The notes: generated by a model not told the origin, from the sequence alone. A DNA stretch of 32,044 nt from Candidatus Faecousia intestinigallinarum (GCA_018715805.1 DVKX01000063.1:1-32044), one strand, 5' to 3'. Shown: positions 7,990 through 15,273, counted from the stretch's first letter. Made by a program: numbers and translations.

Positions 7990-8343
7990 ATGATCCGTCA
8001 AAACAATGAACATGGTTCTGTCCGTGTCAGCTCCGGCGTATATACCGACATCGCCGGTACCGCCGCCTCCAACTGCTTCGGCGTCAAGGGCATGGCCGCC
8101 CGCTCCGTCTCCGACGGCTTGTACCATTTGCTTCGCAAAGAGTCCATGGCCAAGGGCGTGAAGGTGGAATTCCACGACGACGATACCATTTCCATCGATC
8201 TGCACATCATGGTGGACAACGGGGTGAACCTCACCGCCGTAGGCGCTTCCATTATTGAGGAAGTGCGCTATGTGGTCACCAAGTGCACCGGCACAGAGGT
8301 TCGTGCCGTAAACGTATATATTGATTCCATGATGATTGGATAA
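7990..8343 (+). CDS. Asp23/Gls24 family protein (YloU-like)
   Basis: The 117-residue protein belongs to the Asp23/Gls24 family. It shows GSVRVSSGVYTDIAGTAASNC at the start, the central FHDDDTISIDLHIMVDNGVNL and the C-terminal region VNVYIDSM. Family members are small cytoplasmic or membrane-peripheral proteins linked to envelope stress or alkaline tolerance. The YloU subgroup is regularly encoded directly before the fatty acid kinase gene fakA (yloV), exactly as here. The biochemical role of YloU is not known. AGGAGG lies just upstream of the ATG. The stop lies 19 bases before the preferred fakA start codon, so the two are almost certainly one operon. Confidence 0.9.
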   Translation: MIRQNNEHGSVRVSSGVYTDIAGTAASNCFGVKGMAARSVSDGLYHLLRKESMAKGVKVEFHDDDTISIDLHIMVDNGVNLTAVGASIIEEVRYVVTKCTGTEVRAVNVYIDSMMIG

Positions 8344-8362
8344 TTTTCGGAGGTGTAAACCA

Positions 8363-9994
8363 TTGAGGCAGACCATTCACGGGGCTGAATTCCGGCGGAT
8401 GCTCATCAGCGCAGCCGCTGCCATCGAGATCCGGAAGCAGACCCTTAATGAGCTGAACGTTTTCCCTGTGCCCGACGGCGATACGGGTACCAATATGTCA
8501 ATGACCATCAACGCGGCCGCCGCAGACCTGCGGAAGCTGGAAGACCCCACCCTGGAAAAGGCTGCGGCCGCCGCCGCTTCCGCCATGCTCCGTGGCGCCC
8601 GGGGCAACTCCGGCGTAATTCTCTCCCTGCTGATGCGGGGCATTTCCAAGAAGCTCAAGGGCGCTGTGGAATGTGACGGCGTTCTCTGGGCAAACGCGCT
8701 GCAGGAAGGCGTAGACGCGGCGTACAAGGCCGTTATGAAGCCCGCTGAGGGCACCATCCTCACTGTAGCGCGGCTGGCCGCCGCCAAAGCGTTGGCCGCC
8801 GCTGGAGAAAACAACTATCTGGAGTTTGTTCACGAAGCCGCCCTGGAGGAAGCTAAGGTTGCCCTGGCCAACACTGTAAACCAGAATCCGGTGCTGAAAA
8901 AGGCGGGAGTCGTGGATGCAGGCGGCAAAGGCTGGGTATTTGCGCTGGAGGCCATGCTCTCCGCTCTGCGGGGGGAGGACGTGGTAGTTCCCGAGGATCT
9001 GGGTTCCCAGGAGCCGAAGGAAAGCGCAGACTTCTCCGACTTTGACAATGAGGATATCACCTTTACCTATTGCACAGAATTCATTATTTCCCGGGAAAAT
9101 GAAAATGACCCCGACGCTCTGCGCACGTTCCTTAACGACCTGGGCGACAGCCTGGTGCTGGTGGACGACGATGAGATTATCAAGGTGCACGTCCATACCA
9201 ACGACCCCGGCATCGCTTTGCAGGAGGCGCTGAAGTATGGCTCCTTCGTCACGGTAAAGATCGAGAATATGCGTTTGCAGCACACAGAAAAGGTCATGAG
9301 CGAGCAGGAGCTTTCCCCCAAGATCGCCGAGCCGGAGAAGCCCTTTGGCGTAGTTTCCGTATGCGCCGGCGCAGGTCTGGCAGATGTGTTCTCCAATCTG
9401 GGAGTGGATGGGATCATCTCCGGGGGGCAGACCATGAATCCCAGCACCCAGGACATTCTGGAGGCTGTGAACCGCGTGCCTGCGGAGACTGTTTTCATCC
9501 TGCCCAACAATAAGAACATCATCATGGCCGCCCAGCAGGTGGAGGGGCTTACCCCCAAGAACATCGTAGTCATCCCCAGCAAGACCGTGCCGCAGGGCGT
9601 CACTGCCATGCTGAATTTCAACCCGGACGGCACCTTGGAGGAGAATACGCAGGCCATGAATGCGTCCCTTTCCACAGTGGACACCATCCAAATTACCTAC
9701 GCCGCACGGAATTCCGACTTTGACGGCTACGACATCCACGAGGGGGATTACCTGGCCATGTACGGCAGTTCCCTGTTCGGCACCAGCCGGGATATCAAGG
9801 TGCTGCTGCGTTCTCTGGCGGATAAGATCCGGGACGATGGGAAGGAATATATCACCATATACTATGGTGCGGATATTTCCACCAAGCACGCCCAGAAAAC
9901 GGCGGATCTGTTTGCGGAGCTGTGCCCCAGCGCAGATGTGAATCTGCTCAACGGCGGGCAGCCGGTATATTACTACTTGATTTCCGCAGAATAA
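8363..9994 (+). CDS. fakA: Fatty acid kinase catalytic subunit FakA (DAK/YloV family)
   Basis: FakA phosphorylates fatty acids bound to a FakB carrier, feeding exogenous fatty acids into phospholipid synthesis. The N-terminal DhaL-like kinase domain (about 1-200) has the nucleotide/metal motif NVFPVPDGDTGTNM and the RGARGNSGVILS segment. A middle domain follows. The C-terminal part contains ISGGQTMNPSTQDILEAV and LPNNKNIIMAAQQ, typical of YloV. The preferred start is TTG at 8363, because GGAGGTG lies seven bases upstream and the protein then starts MRQTIHGAEFRRML, matching the family. An in-frame ATG at 8336 overlaps the preceding gene and lacks a good binding site. The resulting 543 residues are normal. 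No fakB gene is in the window. Confidence 0.93.
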   Translation: MRQTIHGAEFRRMLISAAAAIEIRKQTLNELNVFPVPDGDTGTNMSMTINAAAADLRKLEDPTLEKAAAAAASAMLRGARGNSGVILSLLMRGISKKLKGAVECDGVLWANALQEGVDAAYKAVMKPAEGTILTVARLAAAKALAAAGENNYLEFVHEAALEEAKVALANTVNQNPVLKKAGVVDAGGKGWVFALEAMLSALRGEDVVVPEDLGSQEPKESADFSDFDNEDITFTYCTEFIISRENENDPDALRTFLNDLGDSLVLVDDDEIIKVHVHTNDPGIALQEALKYGSFVTVKIENMRLQHTEKVMSEQELSPKIAEPEKPFGVVSVCAGAGLADVFSNLGVDGIISGGQTMNPSTQDILEAVNRVPAETVFILPNNKNIIMAAQQVEGLTPKNIVVIPSKTVPQGVTAMLNFNPDGTLEENTQAMNASLSTVDTIQITYAARNSDFDGYDIHEGDYLAMYGSSLFGTSRDIKVLLRSLADKIRDDGKEYITIYYGADISTKHAQKTADLFAELCPSADVNLLNGGQPVYYYLISAE

Positions 9995-10001
9995 ACGATC
10001 C

Positions 10002-10042
10002 CGTGCCCGGTTGGAGCGCAAGCCCCCCAGCCGGGCGCGTTT
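10002..10042 (+). terminator. Probable terminator after fakA
   Basis: GCCCGG plus TTGG pairs with CCAGCCGGGC, extended by weaker outer pairs, around a 12-base loop. Only three Ts follow, so termination may be partial or factor-aided. Confidence 0.5.
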
Positions 10043-10101
10043 CATAACCCCGCGTCGGTTTTGCGCCGCAGCCGCCGGCTTATTCAGGAAGGAGGTTCCC
10101 G

Positions 10102-10941
10102 ATGAAAAAGTATTCTCCAAAATATCTGGCGCATCGCGGACTCCACGCCATGAATGCCATTGCCAGGCTGCACATCCCCCTCCATGCCGCCAACGCCGGT
10201 TACTTTATTGTGCTGGCTATTTTCCCGGCTTTGGTGCTGCTGCTGAGCCTGCTGCGCTTTACGCCGCTGCAGGTGGAGGATCTCACCGATCTGCTGCGCG
10301 GCTTTCTGCCCGACGCGCTGATGCCCACGGCGGAACGGCTGATCATCAGCACCTACGCCAATACCTCCACCGCCATGGTTGGCTTCTCCGCGCTGACGGC
10401 TCTCTGGTCGTCCAGCCGCGGAATTTACGGACTGCTCACCGGCTTGAACGCTATTTATGGTGTTTCTGAGGACCGCAGCTTTCTCTATACCCGCCTTATC
10501 AGTGTGCTGTATACCTTTCTCTTCATCCTGGTGCTGCTGCTTACCCTGGCGCTGCACGTATTTGGCACCATTATTACCGATTTTCTTGCCATGAGCCCCA
10601 ATCCTTTCCTGCGATTTTTGGCGGATATTCTGAATATGCGGTTTTTCCTGCTGCTGTTTGTCCAGACCACCTTGTTCACCGCCATGTTTATGGTATTCCC
10701 CAACCGGCGCAACCGGCTCTGGGACAGCCTGCCCGGCGCGCTGCTGGCAGCCATCGGCTGGCAGATCTTTTCCCAACTTTTTTCCGTATATATGGAGTAT
10801 TTTCCCAGTTATTCCAATATCTACGGCTCTGTATACGCCATTGCGCTGAGTATGCTTTGGCTTTATTTCTGCCTGTCCATCGTGTTTTACGGCGGCGTGC
10901 TCAACGCCTACCTGATGCGGCGGGAGGATTCGGGGAAATAA
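10102..10941 (+). CDS. YihY/BrkB family inner-membrane protein
   Basis: The 279-residue protein is a polytopic membrane protein of the YihY/virulence-factor-BrkB family. Hydrophobic helices are visible around residues 33-52, 93-105, 130-160, 180-205, 218-245 and 250-275. The family pattern of a first helix with NAGYFIVLAIFPALVLLLSLL, then the WSSSRGIYGLLTGLNAIYGV motif and the late GSVYAIALSMLWLYF motif, is clear. The family has been annotated as ribonuclease BN by mistake in the past; transport or envelope functions are proposed but not proven. AGGAGG precedes the ATG. It follows the weak terminator after fakA and is followed by an 82-base gap. Confidence 0.88.
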   Translation: MKKYSPKYLAHRGLHAMNAIARLHIPLHAANAGYFIVLAIFPALVLLLSLLRFTPLQVEDLTDLLRGFLPDALMPTAERLIISTYANTSTAMVGFSALTALWSSSRGIYGLLTGLNAIYGVSEDRSFLYTRLISVLYTFLFILVLLLTLALHVFGTIITDFLAMSPNPFLRFLADILNMRFFLLLFVQTTLFTAMFMVFPNRRNRLWDSLPGALLAAIGWQIFSQLFSVYMEYFPSYSNIYGSVYAIALSMLWLYFCLSIVFYGGVLNAYLMRREDSGK

Positions 10942-11023
10942 GCGAATTCCCCAATCATTTCCAAAAAGTTTACGGCAAATTCATATTTTCCCCGTATTCT
11001 GGTGGAAAAAGGAGTGAACGATC

Positions 11024-11869
11024 ATGTTTGGCTTTGTGGCTGCGAGTCTGGAGGAATTGACTCCAGAAGAAAAAGAACGCTATAATGCGGTATATTGCGG
11101 CATCTGCCGGCAGATCCGCAGCCGTTTTTCCAATCTTGCACGGCTCAGCCTCAGCTACGACACCACATTCCTGGCGCTACTGCTTATGAGTCTGTACGAG
11201 CCGGAGGAAATCCGGGGAGACAACGCCTGTATGCTCCACCCCATCAAGCACCGCCCCTGGGTAAACAGCGAGTGCATCCAGTATGCCGCAGACATGAACG
11301 TAGTGCTGGCCTACTACAACCTGCTGGACGACTGGCAGGACGAGGGCAGTCTGGCCGCCAGGGCGGCGGCCAATATCTTTGCCAAGGATCTGCCGCGGCT
11401 CCAGAGAACGTACCCCCGGCAATGCCAGGCCATTACGGAAAATTTGGAGCAGCTCTCCCGCCTGGAACGGGAAAACTGTCCCAATGCTGACGCAGGCGCC
11501 AACTGCTTTGGCAATCTGATGGCAGAATTGCTGGTATATCGGGACGATCTATGGAGCGATACCCTGCGGCAGATGGGGCGCGGACTGGGGCGGTTCATCT
11601 ACCTGGCAGACGCTGCGGTGGATTACCGGCGGGACGCCCGAAAGAAAAAATACAATCCTTTCCTGGCTATGGAAACCGGCGAGGATTGGCCACGCTGGGA
11701 ACAATATCTGGTGCTGGCTCTGGGGCGCTGCACCCAATACTTTGAAAAATTACCGTTGGTGCAGGACAAGCCCATTCTGGACAATATCCTTTACAGCGGC
11801 GTGTGGGTGGAACTGAACCGCCAGCGCAGGGAGGGCAAGAAGCCTCAGGAGGAAGCAAATGATAGATGA
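11024..11869 (+). CDS. DUF5685-like all-helical protein of unknown function
   Basis: The 281-residue protein matches what I recall of the DUF5685 family of Clostridia. No function is known. It has no signal peptide or clear membrane helix and looks all-alpha. Visible conserved-looking features are a CGIC motif (Cys25, Cys28), a CMLHPIKHR segment (Cys69, His72), an acidic motif [10 protein letters not shown] (102-107) and a second acidic/basic motif [19 protein letters not shown] (Asp196, Asp200, Asp204). The two acidic motifs, about 95 residues apart, loosely recall the Asp-rich substrate motifs of squalene/phytoene synthases. This is an inference only. AAGGAG precedes the ATG. The gene overlaps the following J-domain gene by 11 bases, implying translational coupling and a shared job. 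Confidence 0.75.
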   Translation: MFGFVAASLEELTPEEKERYNAVYCGICRQIRSRFSNLARLSLSYDTTFLALLLMSLYEPEEIRGDNACMLHPIKHRPWVNSECIQYAADMNVVLAYYNLLDDWQDEGSLAARAAANIFAKDLPRLQRTYPRQCQAITENLEQLSRLERENCPNADAGANCFGNLMAELLVYRDDLWSDTLRQMGRGLGRFIYLADAAVDYRRDARKKKYNPFLAMETGEDWPRWEQYLVLALGRCTQYFEKLPLVQDKPILDNILYSGVWVELNRQRREGKKPQEEANDR

Positions 11870-12527
11870 TCCCTATAAGGTCTTAGGCCTGGAGCCAGGC
11901 GCCTCCGACGAGGAGGTAAAGCGGGCATATCGTCAGTTGGCGAAGAAATACCACCCGGATCTGAACCCCGGCGACCCGGTGGCTGCCAAGAAAATGCAGG
12001 AAGTCAACGCCGCCTATGAACAGATCAAAAATCCCGAAAAAGCGCAGCAGCACAGCAGCGACGGCTACGGCGGCAGCGGCGGATACAATCCCTTTGGCGG
12101 CTATGGGCCGTTTGGCGGTTATGGCCCCTTTGGAGGCGGATACAGCCGGCAGCAGAGCCGTCCCGCCGGCGATCAGTACCAGCAGGCGGCCTACCAGTAT
12201 ATCCGCTTCGGCCGCTACCGGGAAGCGCTGAATACTCTGGAAAGCGCCCAGGAGCGCAACGCCCGGTGGTACTACCTTTCCGCCCTGGCCAACGATGGTC
12301 TGGGCAATCAAGTCACCGCCCTGGAGCATATCCGTCGGGCTGTGAGCATGGATCCCGACAACTATGAATACCTTCAAGCTCTGGAGCAGATCGAGCAGGG
12401 CGGCGCCGCCTACCGCCGCCAGGCAGGCTCTTTCCGAGGATTCAGCACCGCCGGAGGCGTCTGCCCCAGTTTATGTCTGTGCTATTTCATGAATATGTTC
12501 TGCGGAAGATGGTTCCTGTGCTGCTGA
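11859..12527 (+). CDS. J-domain protein with Gly/Phe repeats and TPR-like region
   Basis: The 222-residue protein starts with a J domain (about 1-70). It has the Hsp70-stimulating HPD motif at 32-34 ([11 protein letters not shown]) and the helix-IV-type [15 protein letters not shown] Gly/Phe/Tyr-rich linker follows, with repeated PFGGYG units (about 72-97). A helical region (about 105-180) with [20 protein letters not shown] and [15 protein letters not shown] looks like one or two TPR repeats. The C-terminus is unusually rich in Cys and aromatic residues (CPSLCLCYF, ending WFLCC) and may bind metal or insert in a membrane. It lacks the DnaJ zinc-finger, so it is a class III J protein, not DnaJ. 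Its start overlaps the DUF5685-like gene by 11 bases, with AGGAGG inside that gene. Confidence 0.85.
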   Translation: MIDDPYKVLGLEPGASDEEVKRAYRQLAKKYHPDLNPGDPVAAKKMQEVNAAYEQIKNPEKAQQHSSDGYGGSGGYNPFGGYGPFGGYGPFGGGYSRQQSRPAGDQYQQAAYQYIRFGRYREALNTLESAQERNARWYYLSALANDGLGNQVTALEHIRRAVSMDPDNYEYLQALEQIEQGGAAYRRQAGSFRGFSTAGGVCPSLCLCYFMNMFCGRWFLCC

Positions 12528-12534
12528 TTTTCTA

Positions 12535-12563
12535 TTGACTGGGCGCTTTTCCTGTGTTATACT
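12535..12563 (+). promoter_or_regulatory. Promoter of the cobalamin-riboswitch operon
   Basis: TTGACT (-35) and TATACT (-10) are separated by 17 bases. They lie eight bases after the stop of the J-domain gene and immediately before the riboswitch aptamer. Confidence 0.8.
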
Positions 12564-12579
12564 AGCCAAGACAATTCCA

Positions 12580-12795
12580 CAAACCGCTTCGTGGCAGGCG
12601 GGGCGTACGGCTCCCTCTGCTGAACAAGATAATCGGGTGTAAATCCCGAACGGTACCGCCGCTGTATGTGCCAAGCCGCTTCCTTTTGGCGAAAGCCAGT
12701 CACTGAAGATTCCTCTTCGGGAAGGCAGGAAGTTCGGCGCCGGGGTTCCCCCTTCCCTGAAAGGCATAAGTCAGAAGACCTACGAAGTATGGGTA
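12580..12795 (+). ncRNA. Cobalamin (adenosylcobalamin-type) riboswitch
   Basis: The leader contains the hallmark pieces of a B12 riboswitch in order. These are an AATCGGGTGTAAATCCCGAA core hairpin, CGGTACCGCCGCTGTA, the GCCAGTCACTG block, and the B12-box-like AAGTCAGAAGACCTAC at about 12767-12782. It sits between a good promoter and a gene for a transcobalamin-like DUF4430 protein plus an ECF S component, which fits corrinoid-repressed uptake. Outer edges are approximate. Whether it prefers adenosyl- or another cobalamin cannot be read with confidence. Confidence 0.93.
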
Positions 12796-12844
12796 TTCCC
12801 TACGTGCGTGCCTACACTGGGGGGAATTCGTCGCAGTAAAAACG

Positions 12845-12880
12845 GCTGCGGCATCCCAAAGGATGCCGCAGCTACTTCAT
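12845..12880 (+). promoter_or_regulatory. Riboswitch expression-platform hairpin
   Basis: A perfect 12-base-pair stem, GCTGCGGCATCC with GGATGCCGCAGC, encloses a CAAA loop (12845-12872). It ends 14 bases before the GGAGGA ribosome binding site of the next gene. The downstream TACTTCATTATT is T-rich but not a clean T run, so this is a weak terminator or a structural switch element. A competing ATTCCC/GGGAAT pairing is possible between about 12794 and 12828. Confidence 0.6.
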
Positions 12881-12898
12881 TATTATGGAGGAATGAAC

Positions 12899-13297
12899 AT
12901 GAAAAACAAGAAGCTGATCCTTGCGCTGGTGGCGCTGGTGGTGGTCATCGCGGTTCTGGCTGGCGTATATTTTGCCACCCGCCCTGCCACCTCCCAAGGA
13001 GACAAGGCGTTTACCGTCACCGTCGTCCATGGCGACGGCACATCCAAGGATTTCACTTACCAGACCAATGAGGAATATTTGGGCGCTGTACTTCTGGCGG
13101 AAGGTTTGATCCAGGGCGATGACGGAGAATACGGACTGTATGTCAATACCGTGGACGGCGAAACTGCCGACTACGCGGCCAACGGCAGCTACTGGGCGCT
13201 GTATGTGGGCGAGGAATACGCCACCACCGGCATCGACACCACGCCTGTGCATGACGGCAGCGTGTTCCGTCTGGTTTACACAGTCTACAGCGAGTAA
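12899..13297 (+). CDS. Membrane-anchored DUF4430 (transcobalamin-like) protein
   Basis: The 132-residue protein has a short basic N-terminus followed by a strongly hydrophobic helix (about residues 6-26). No lipobox Cys is present, so it is probably a signal anchor holding the rest outside the cell. The remainder fits a single DUF4430 domain, with FTVTVVHGDGTSKDFTY, EEYLGAVLLAEGL, GLYVNTVDGETADY and the typical SYWALYVGEEYATTGIDTTPV. DUF4430 is the C-terminal domain type also found in transcobalamin and intrinsic factor, so extracellular corrinoid binding is the natural guess. The start at 12899 is chosen because GGAGGA lies six bases upstream; an ATG at 12893 abuts it. It is the first gene under the cobalamin riboswitch and ends three bases before the S-component gene. 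Confidence 0.85.
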   Translation: MKNKKLILALVALVVVIAVLAGVYFATRPATSQGDKAFTVTVVHGDGTSKDFTYQTNEEYLGAVLLAEGLIQGDDGEYGLYVNTVDGETADYAANGSYWALYVGEEYATTGIDTTPVHDGSVFRLVYTVYSE

Positions 13298-13300
13298 ACT

Positions 13301-13813
13301 GTGAAAAGAAAGACCAAGCTGACGCTGGCAGAGGTTGCACTGTTCGGGATTCTGGGAGCGCTTACCTTTGCTGCTCAGGTGGTAATGGCGCCTCTGCCCA
13401 ATGTGGAGCCTGTGAGCCTGTTTGTAATGGTCTTCGCCGTTACATTCGGGGTAAAATGCCTGTATCCCATCTATGTATTCGTGATTTTGGAGACGCTGTT
13501 CTACGGGCTGCAGCTATGGGTCGTCAATTATCTGTACATCTGGGCAATCCTGGCGCTGGGCGCCTGGCTGCTGCGCAAGTCCCAAGCTCCCCTGGCATGG
13601 GCTATCCTCAGCGGCGCTTTTGGCTTGCTGTTCGGCACGCTGTGCACACCGGTATACTGGGTCACCGGGGGCCTCAGCTTCGCCATAAGCTGGTGGGCAT
13701 CCGGTCTGATTTTCGACATCTATCACTGCGTCGGCAATTTTGTCCTTGCGCTGCTGCTTTTTCAGCCTCTGCGCAAGCTGCTGCACACCCTCTATCAGCG
13801 TCTGCGGCAATAA
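13301..13813 (+). CDS. ECF transporter S component, probable corrinoid specificity
   Basis: The 170-residue protein is highly hydrophobic with five or six predicted membrane helices. It looks like an S component of an energy-coupling-factor vitamin transporter. It opens KLTLAEVALFGILGALTFAAQVVM, and has the later segments EPVSLFVMVFAVTFG and WVTGGLSFAISWWASGLIFDIYH. S components give substrate specificity and borrow shared EcfA/A'/T subunits, none of which is encoded here. Placement under a B12 riboswitch and beside a transcobalamin-like protein points to a corrinoid, comparable in role to CbrT. The start is GTG at 13301, three bases after the upstream stop, with only a weak ribosome binding site; translational coupling is likely. 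A strong terminator follows. Confidence 0.85.
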   Translation: MKRKTKLTLAEVALFGILGALTFAAQVVMAPLPNVEPVSLFVMVFAVTFGVKCLYPIYVFVILETLFYGLQLWVVNYLYIWAILALGAWLLRKSQAPLAWAILSGAFGLLFGTLCTPVYWVTGGLSFAISWWASGLIFDIYHCVGNFVLALLLFQPLRKLLHTLYQRLRQ

Positions 13814-13829
13814 CTGAATAAGGGGATCA

Positions 13830-13862
13830 CCGCCGGAAGCTGCCGCTTCCGGCGGATTTTTT
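13830..13862 (+). terminator. Intrinsic terminator of the riboswitch operon
   Basis: CCGCCGGAAGC and GCTTCCGGCGG form a perfect 11-base-pair stem with a TGCC loop, followed by ATTTTTT. It lies 17 bases after the S-component stop. Confidence 0.95.
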
Positions 13863-13914
13863 GCTTTCCCGGGAATTTGCGCCGCCGCAGGAGAATAGGC
13901 TGGGAATAATTCGG

Positions 13915-14652
13915 TTACACTGCTTCCAATGGCCCTACGATCGTCCCAGGGCTTCCGGTAAGCGAGGAGAGCACCTCAATGAGAATACCGTGCTCCCTGG
14001 CCATCTCCACGCTGCGGTCATGAAGCACCTGGGCGCCGTTTTCGATGAGCCGGAGCATCTGCTCATAGGACAGCCGCCCGAACCGGGTAGCGCCGGGGAA
14101 GCGCCGGGGGTCGCGGTCATACACCCCGTCCACATCGGTAAAAATCTGGCAGGCTTCCGCCTGCAAAAAGGCCGCCAGCGCCACCGCCGTGGTGTCCGAG
14201 CCGCCCCGACCCAGGGTAGTGATGTCTCCTTCCTCATTAACGCCCTGGAAGCCTGCCACCACCACGATCTTTCCTCTGTCCAGTTCCCGGCGGATCCGAT
14301 GGTTGTTCAGCCCCAGAATGCGGGCATTTCCAAAAACGCCGTCCGTAAGGATCCCCGCCTGCCCCCCGGTGAGGCTCACCGCCGGATATCCCAGCGCGCC
14401 GATGGCCATGGCCATCAGACCCGCAGAAAGCTGCTCTCCAGCCGCCATGTACGCGTCCATTTCCCGTACTGCGCCCCTGGGATTGATTTCCAATGCATTG
14501 GCGATCAGACGGTCTGTGGTATCCCCCTGGGCGGATACCACCAGCACCACCTCCCGCCCCTGCTGTGCCAGCCGGGTGGCGCGGCGGGCGGCCGCCTGAA
14601 TTTTTTGCCCGTCCGCCAAAGACGTTCCGCCGTATTTTTGCACGATCAGCAT
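13915..14652 (-). CDS. Aspartate kinase, catalytic domain only (no ACT domains)
   Basis: Aspartate kinase phosphorylates aspartate at the head of the lysine/threonine/methionine pathway. The 245-residue protein contains the whole amino-acid-kinase fold. It has VQKYGGTSLADGQKI, VVSAQGDTTDRLIANAL, the aspartate-binding GEQLSAGLMA, GFQGVNEEGDITTLGRGGSDTT, TDVDGVYDRDPR and GAQVLHDRSVEMAREHGI. It then stops. Typical enzymes are about 400 residues with two C-terminal ACT domains for feedback control; these are absent and not encoded in the 50 bases downstream. GGGAGGTG precedes the ATG. A separate ACT-domain gene lies just upstream on the same strand but is followed by a terminator. It could also be a kinase of altered specificity. 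Confidence 0.82.
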   Translation of the reverse strand: MLIVQKYGGTSLADGQKIQAAARRATRLAQQGREVVLVVSAQGDTTDRLIANALEINPRGAVREMDAYMAAGEQLSAGLMAMAIGALGYPAVSLTGGQAGILTDGVFGNARILGLNNHRIRRELDRGKIVVVAGFQGVNEEGDITTLGRGGSDTTAVALAAFLQAEACQIFTDVDGVYDRDPRRFPGATRFGRLSYEQMLRLIENGAQVLHDRSVEMAREHGILIEVLSSLTGSPGTIVGPLEAV

Positions 14653-14696
14653 ACGTTCACCTCCCTGACATCCTATGTCGATTTCTGCCAGACGGT

Positions 14697-14727
14697 GAAA
14701 AAGCCCAGCGCCGCAAGGGCACTGGGC
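14697..14727 (-). terminator. Terminator between the ACT gene and the aspartate kinase
   Basis: On the minus strand GCCCAGTGCC pairs with GGCGCTGGGC (one T-G wobble) around CTTGC, followed by TTTTT. It lies 18 bases after the ACT-gene stop and about 45 bases before the kinase start codon. No room for a full promoter is evident between, so the kinase may depend on read-through. Confidence 0.85.
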
Positions 14728-14744
14728 AGATATACAACTATTTG

Positions 14745-15188
14745 TTATTGACCCGCCAGGACTTCCGCCTTGATGACGCCCGCTGTCTCCCGCAGCTCCC
14801 GCAGAAACTCTTCCAGCGCCACATCCATGTCCATAGTCTCTGCAGAGATGGTCACCACCGCACAGCCATTCGTCGGCACAATGGAGTTGATGGTGAGAAT
14901 GTTGGCTTTCCGCTCGGCAAAGATTCCCAGAATCACCGAAAGCATTCCCGGTTCATCGTGCAGCAGCAGCTGCAGCGTGAGCACGCGCCCATTCATCATA
15001 TTCTGAAACGGCAGCACCGTCTCCCGATATTTGTAAAACGCGCTGCGGCTAATGTCCATCATGCGCGTCGCTTCGTTTACTGTGCTGGCTTCGCCGGTCT
15101 GCAAAAGTTCCTTGGCCTGGGCAACCTTCAGAAACACCTCTGGGAGCGCAGATGCCTCCACAAGATAATACTTTTGGTTCTTTTTCAT
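14745..15188 (-). CDS. ACT domain-containing regulatory protein (PheB/UPF0735-like)
   Basis: The 147-residue protein matches the UPF0735/PheB-type family. The N-terminal part (about 1-65) looks like a helix-turn-helix region, with YYLVEASALPEVFLKVAQAKELL, TVNEATRMMDISRSAFYKY and the DTVLPF-like ETVLPF motif. A C-terminal ACT domain (about 70-145) follows, with LTLQLLLHDEPGMLSVILGIFAERKANILTINS and GCAVVTISAET. ACT domains bind amino acids, so it is probably a sensor of an aspartate-family or aromatic amino acid. AGGAGG precedes the ATG, and a promoter lies about 60 bases upstream. Family genes often sit next to homoserine dehydrogenase; here the partner is an aspartate kinase without its own ACT domains. 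Confidence 0.88.
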   Translation of the reverse strand: MKKNQKYYLVEASALPEVFLKVAQAKELLQTGEASTVNEATRMMDISRSAFYKYRETVLPFQNMMNGRVLTLQLLLHDEPGMLSVILGIFAERKANILTINSIVPTNGCAVVTISAETMDMDVALEEFLRELRETAGVIKAEVLAGQ

Positions 15189-15245
15189 AAGTTACCTCCT
15201 GAACGCTGGTTCCATCCCTCATGAATTGCAAAATTATTAATGTTT

Positions 15246-15273
15246 ATTGTAGCATAATTTCCCCAAAAAGCAA
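15246..15273 (-). promoter_or_regulatory. Promoter of the ACT-domain gene
   Basis: On the minus strand TTGCTT (-35) and TACAAT (-10) are separated by 16 bases, with a TGC extended -10 motif. It faces away from the ytvI-like gene. Confidence 0.65.

Noticed and set aside
8336-8362. ATG start for fakA overlapping the Asp23 gene
   Set aside because: TTG at 8363 has a GGAGGTG at ideal spacing and gives the family N-terminus; the ATG has neither.
6349-8376. Long open frame on the minus strand opposite gpmI and the Asp23 gene
   Set aside because: It is antisense to clearly conserved proteins, has a low-complexity His/Gly/Val-rich translation and no ribosome binding site. It is a by-product of high-GC codon bias.
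12060-12150. Short tandem repeat in the J-domain gene as a mobile or CRISPR-like repeat
   Set aside because: It encodes in-frame PFGGYG units of the Gly/Phe linker, which is normal for J proteins.
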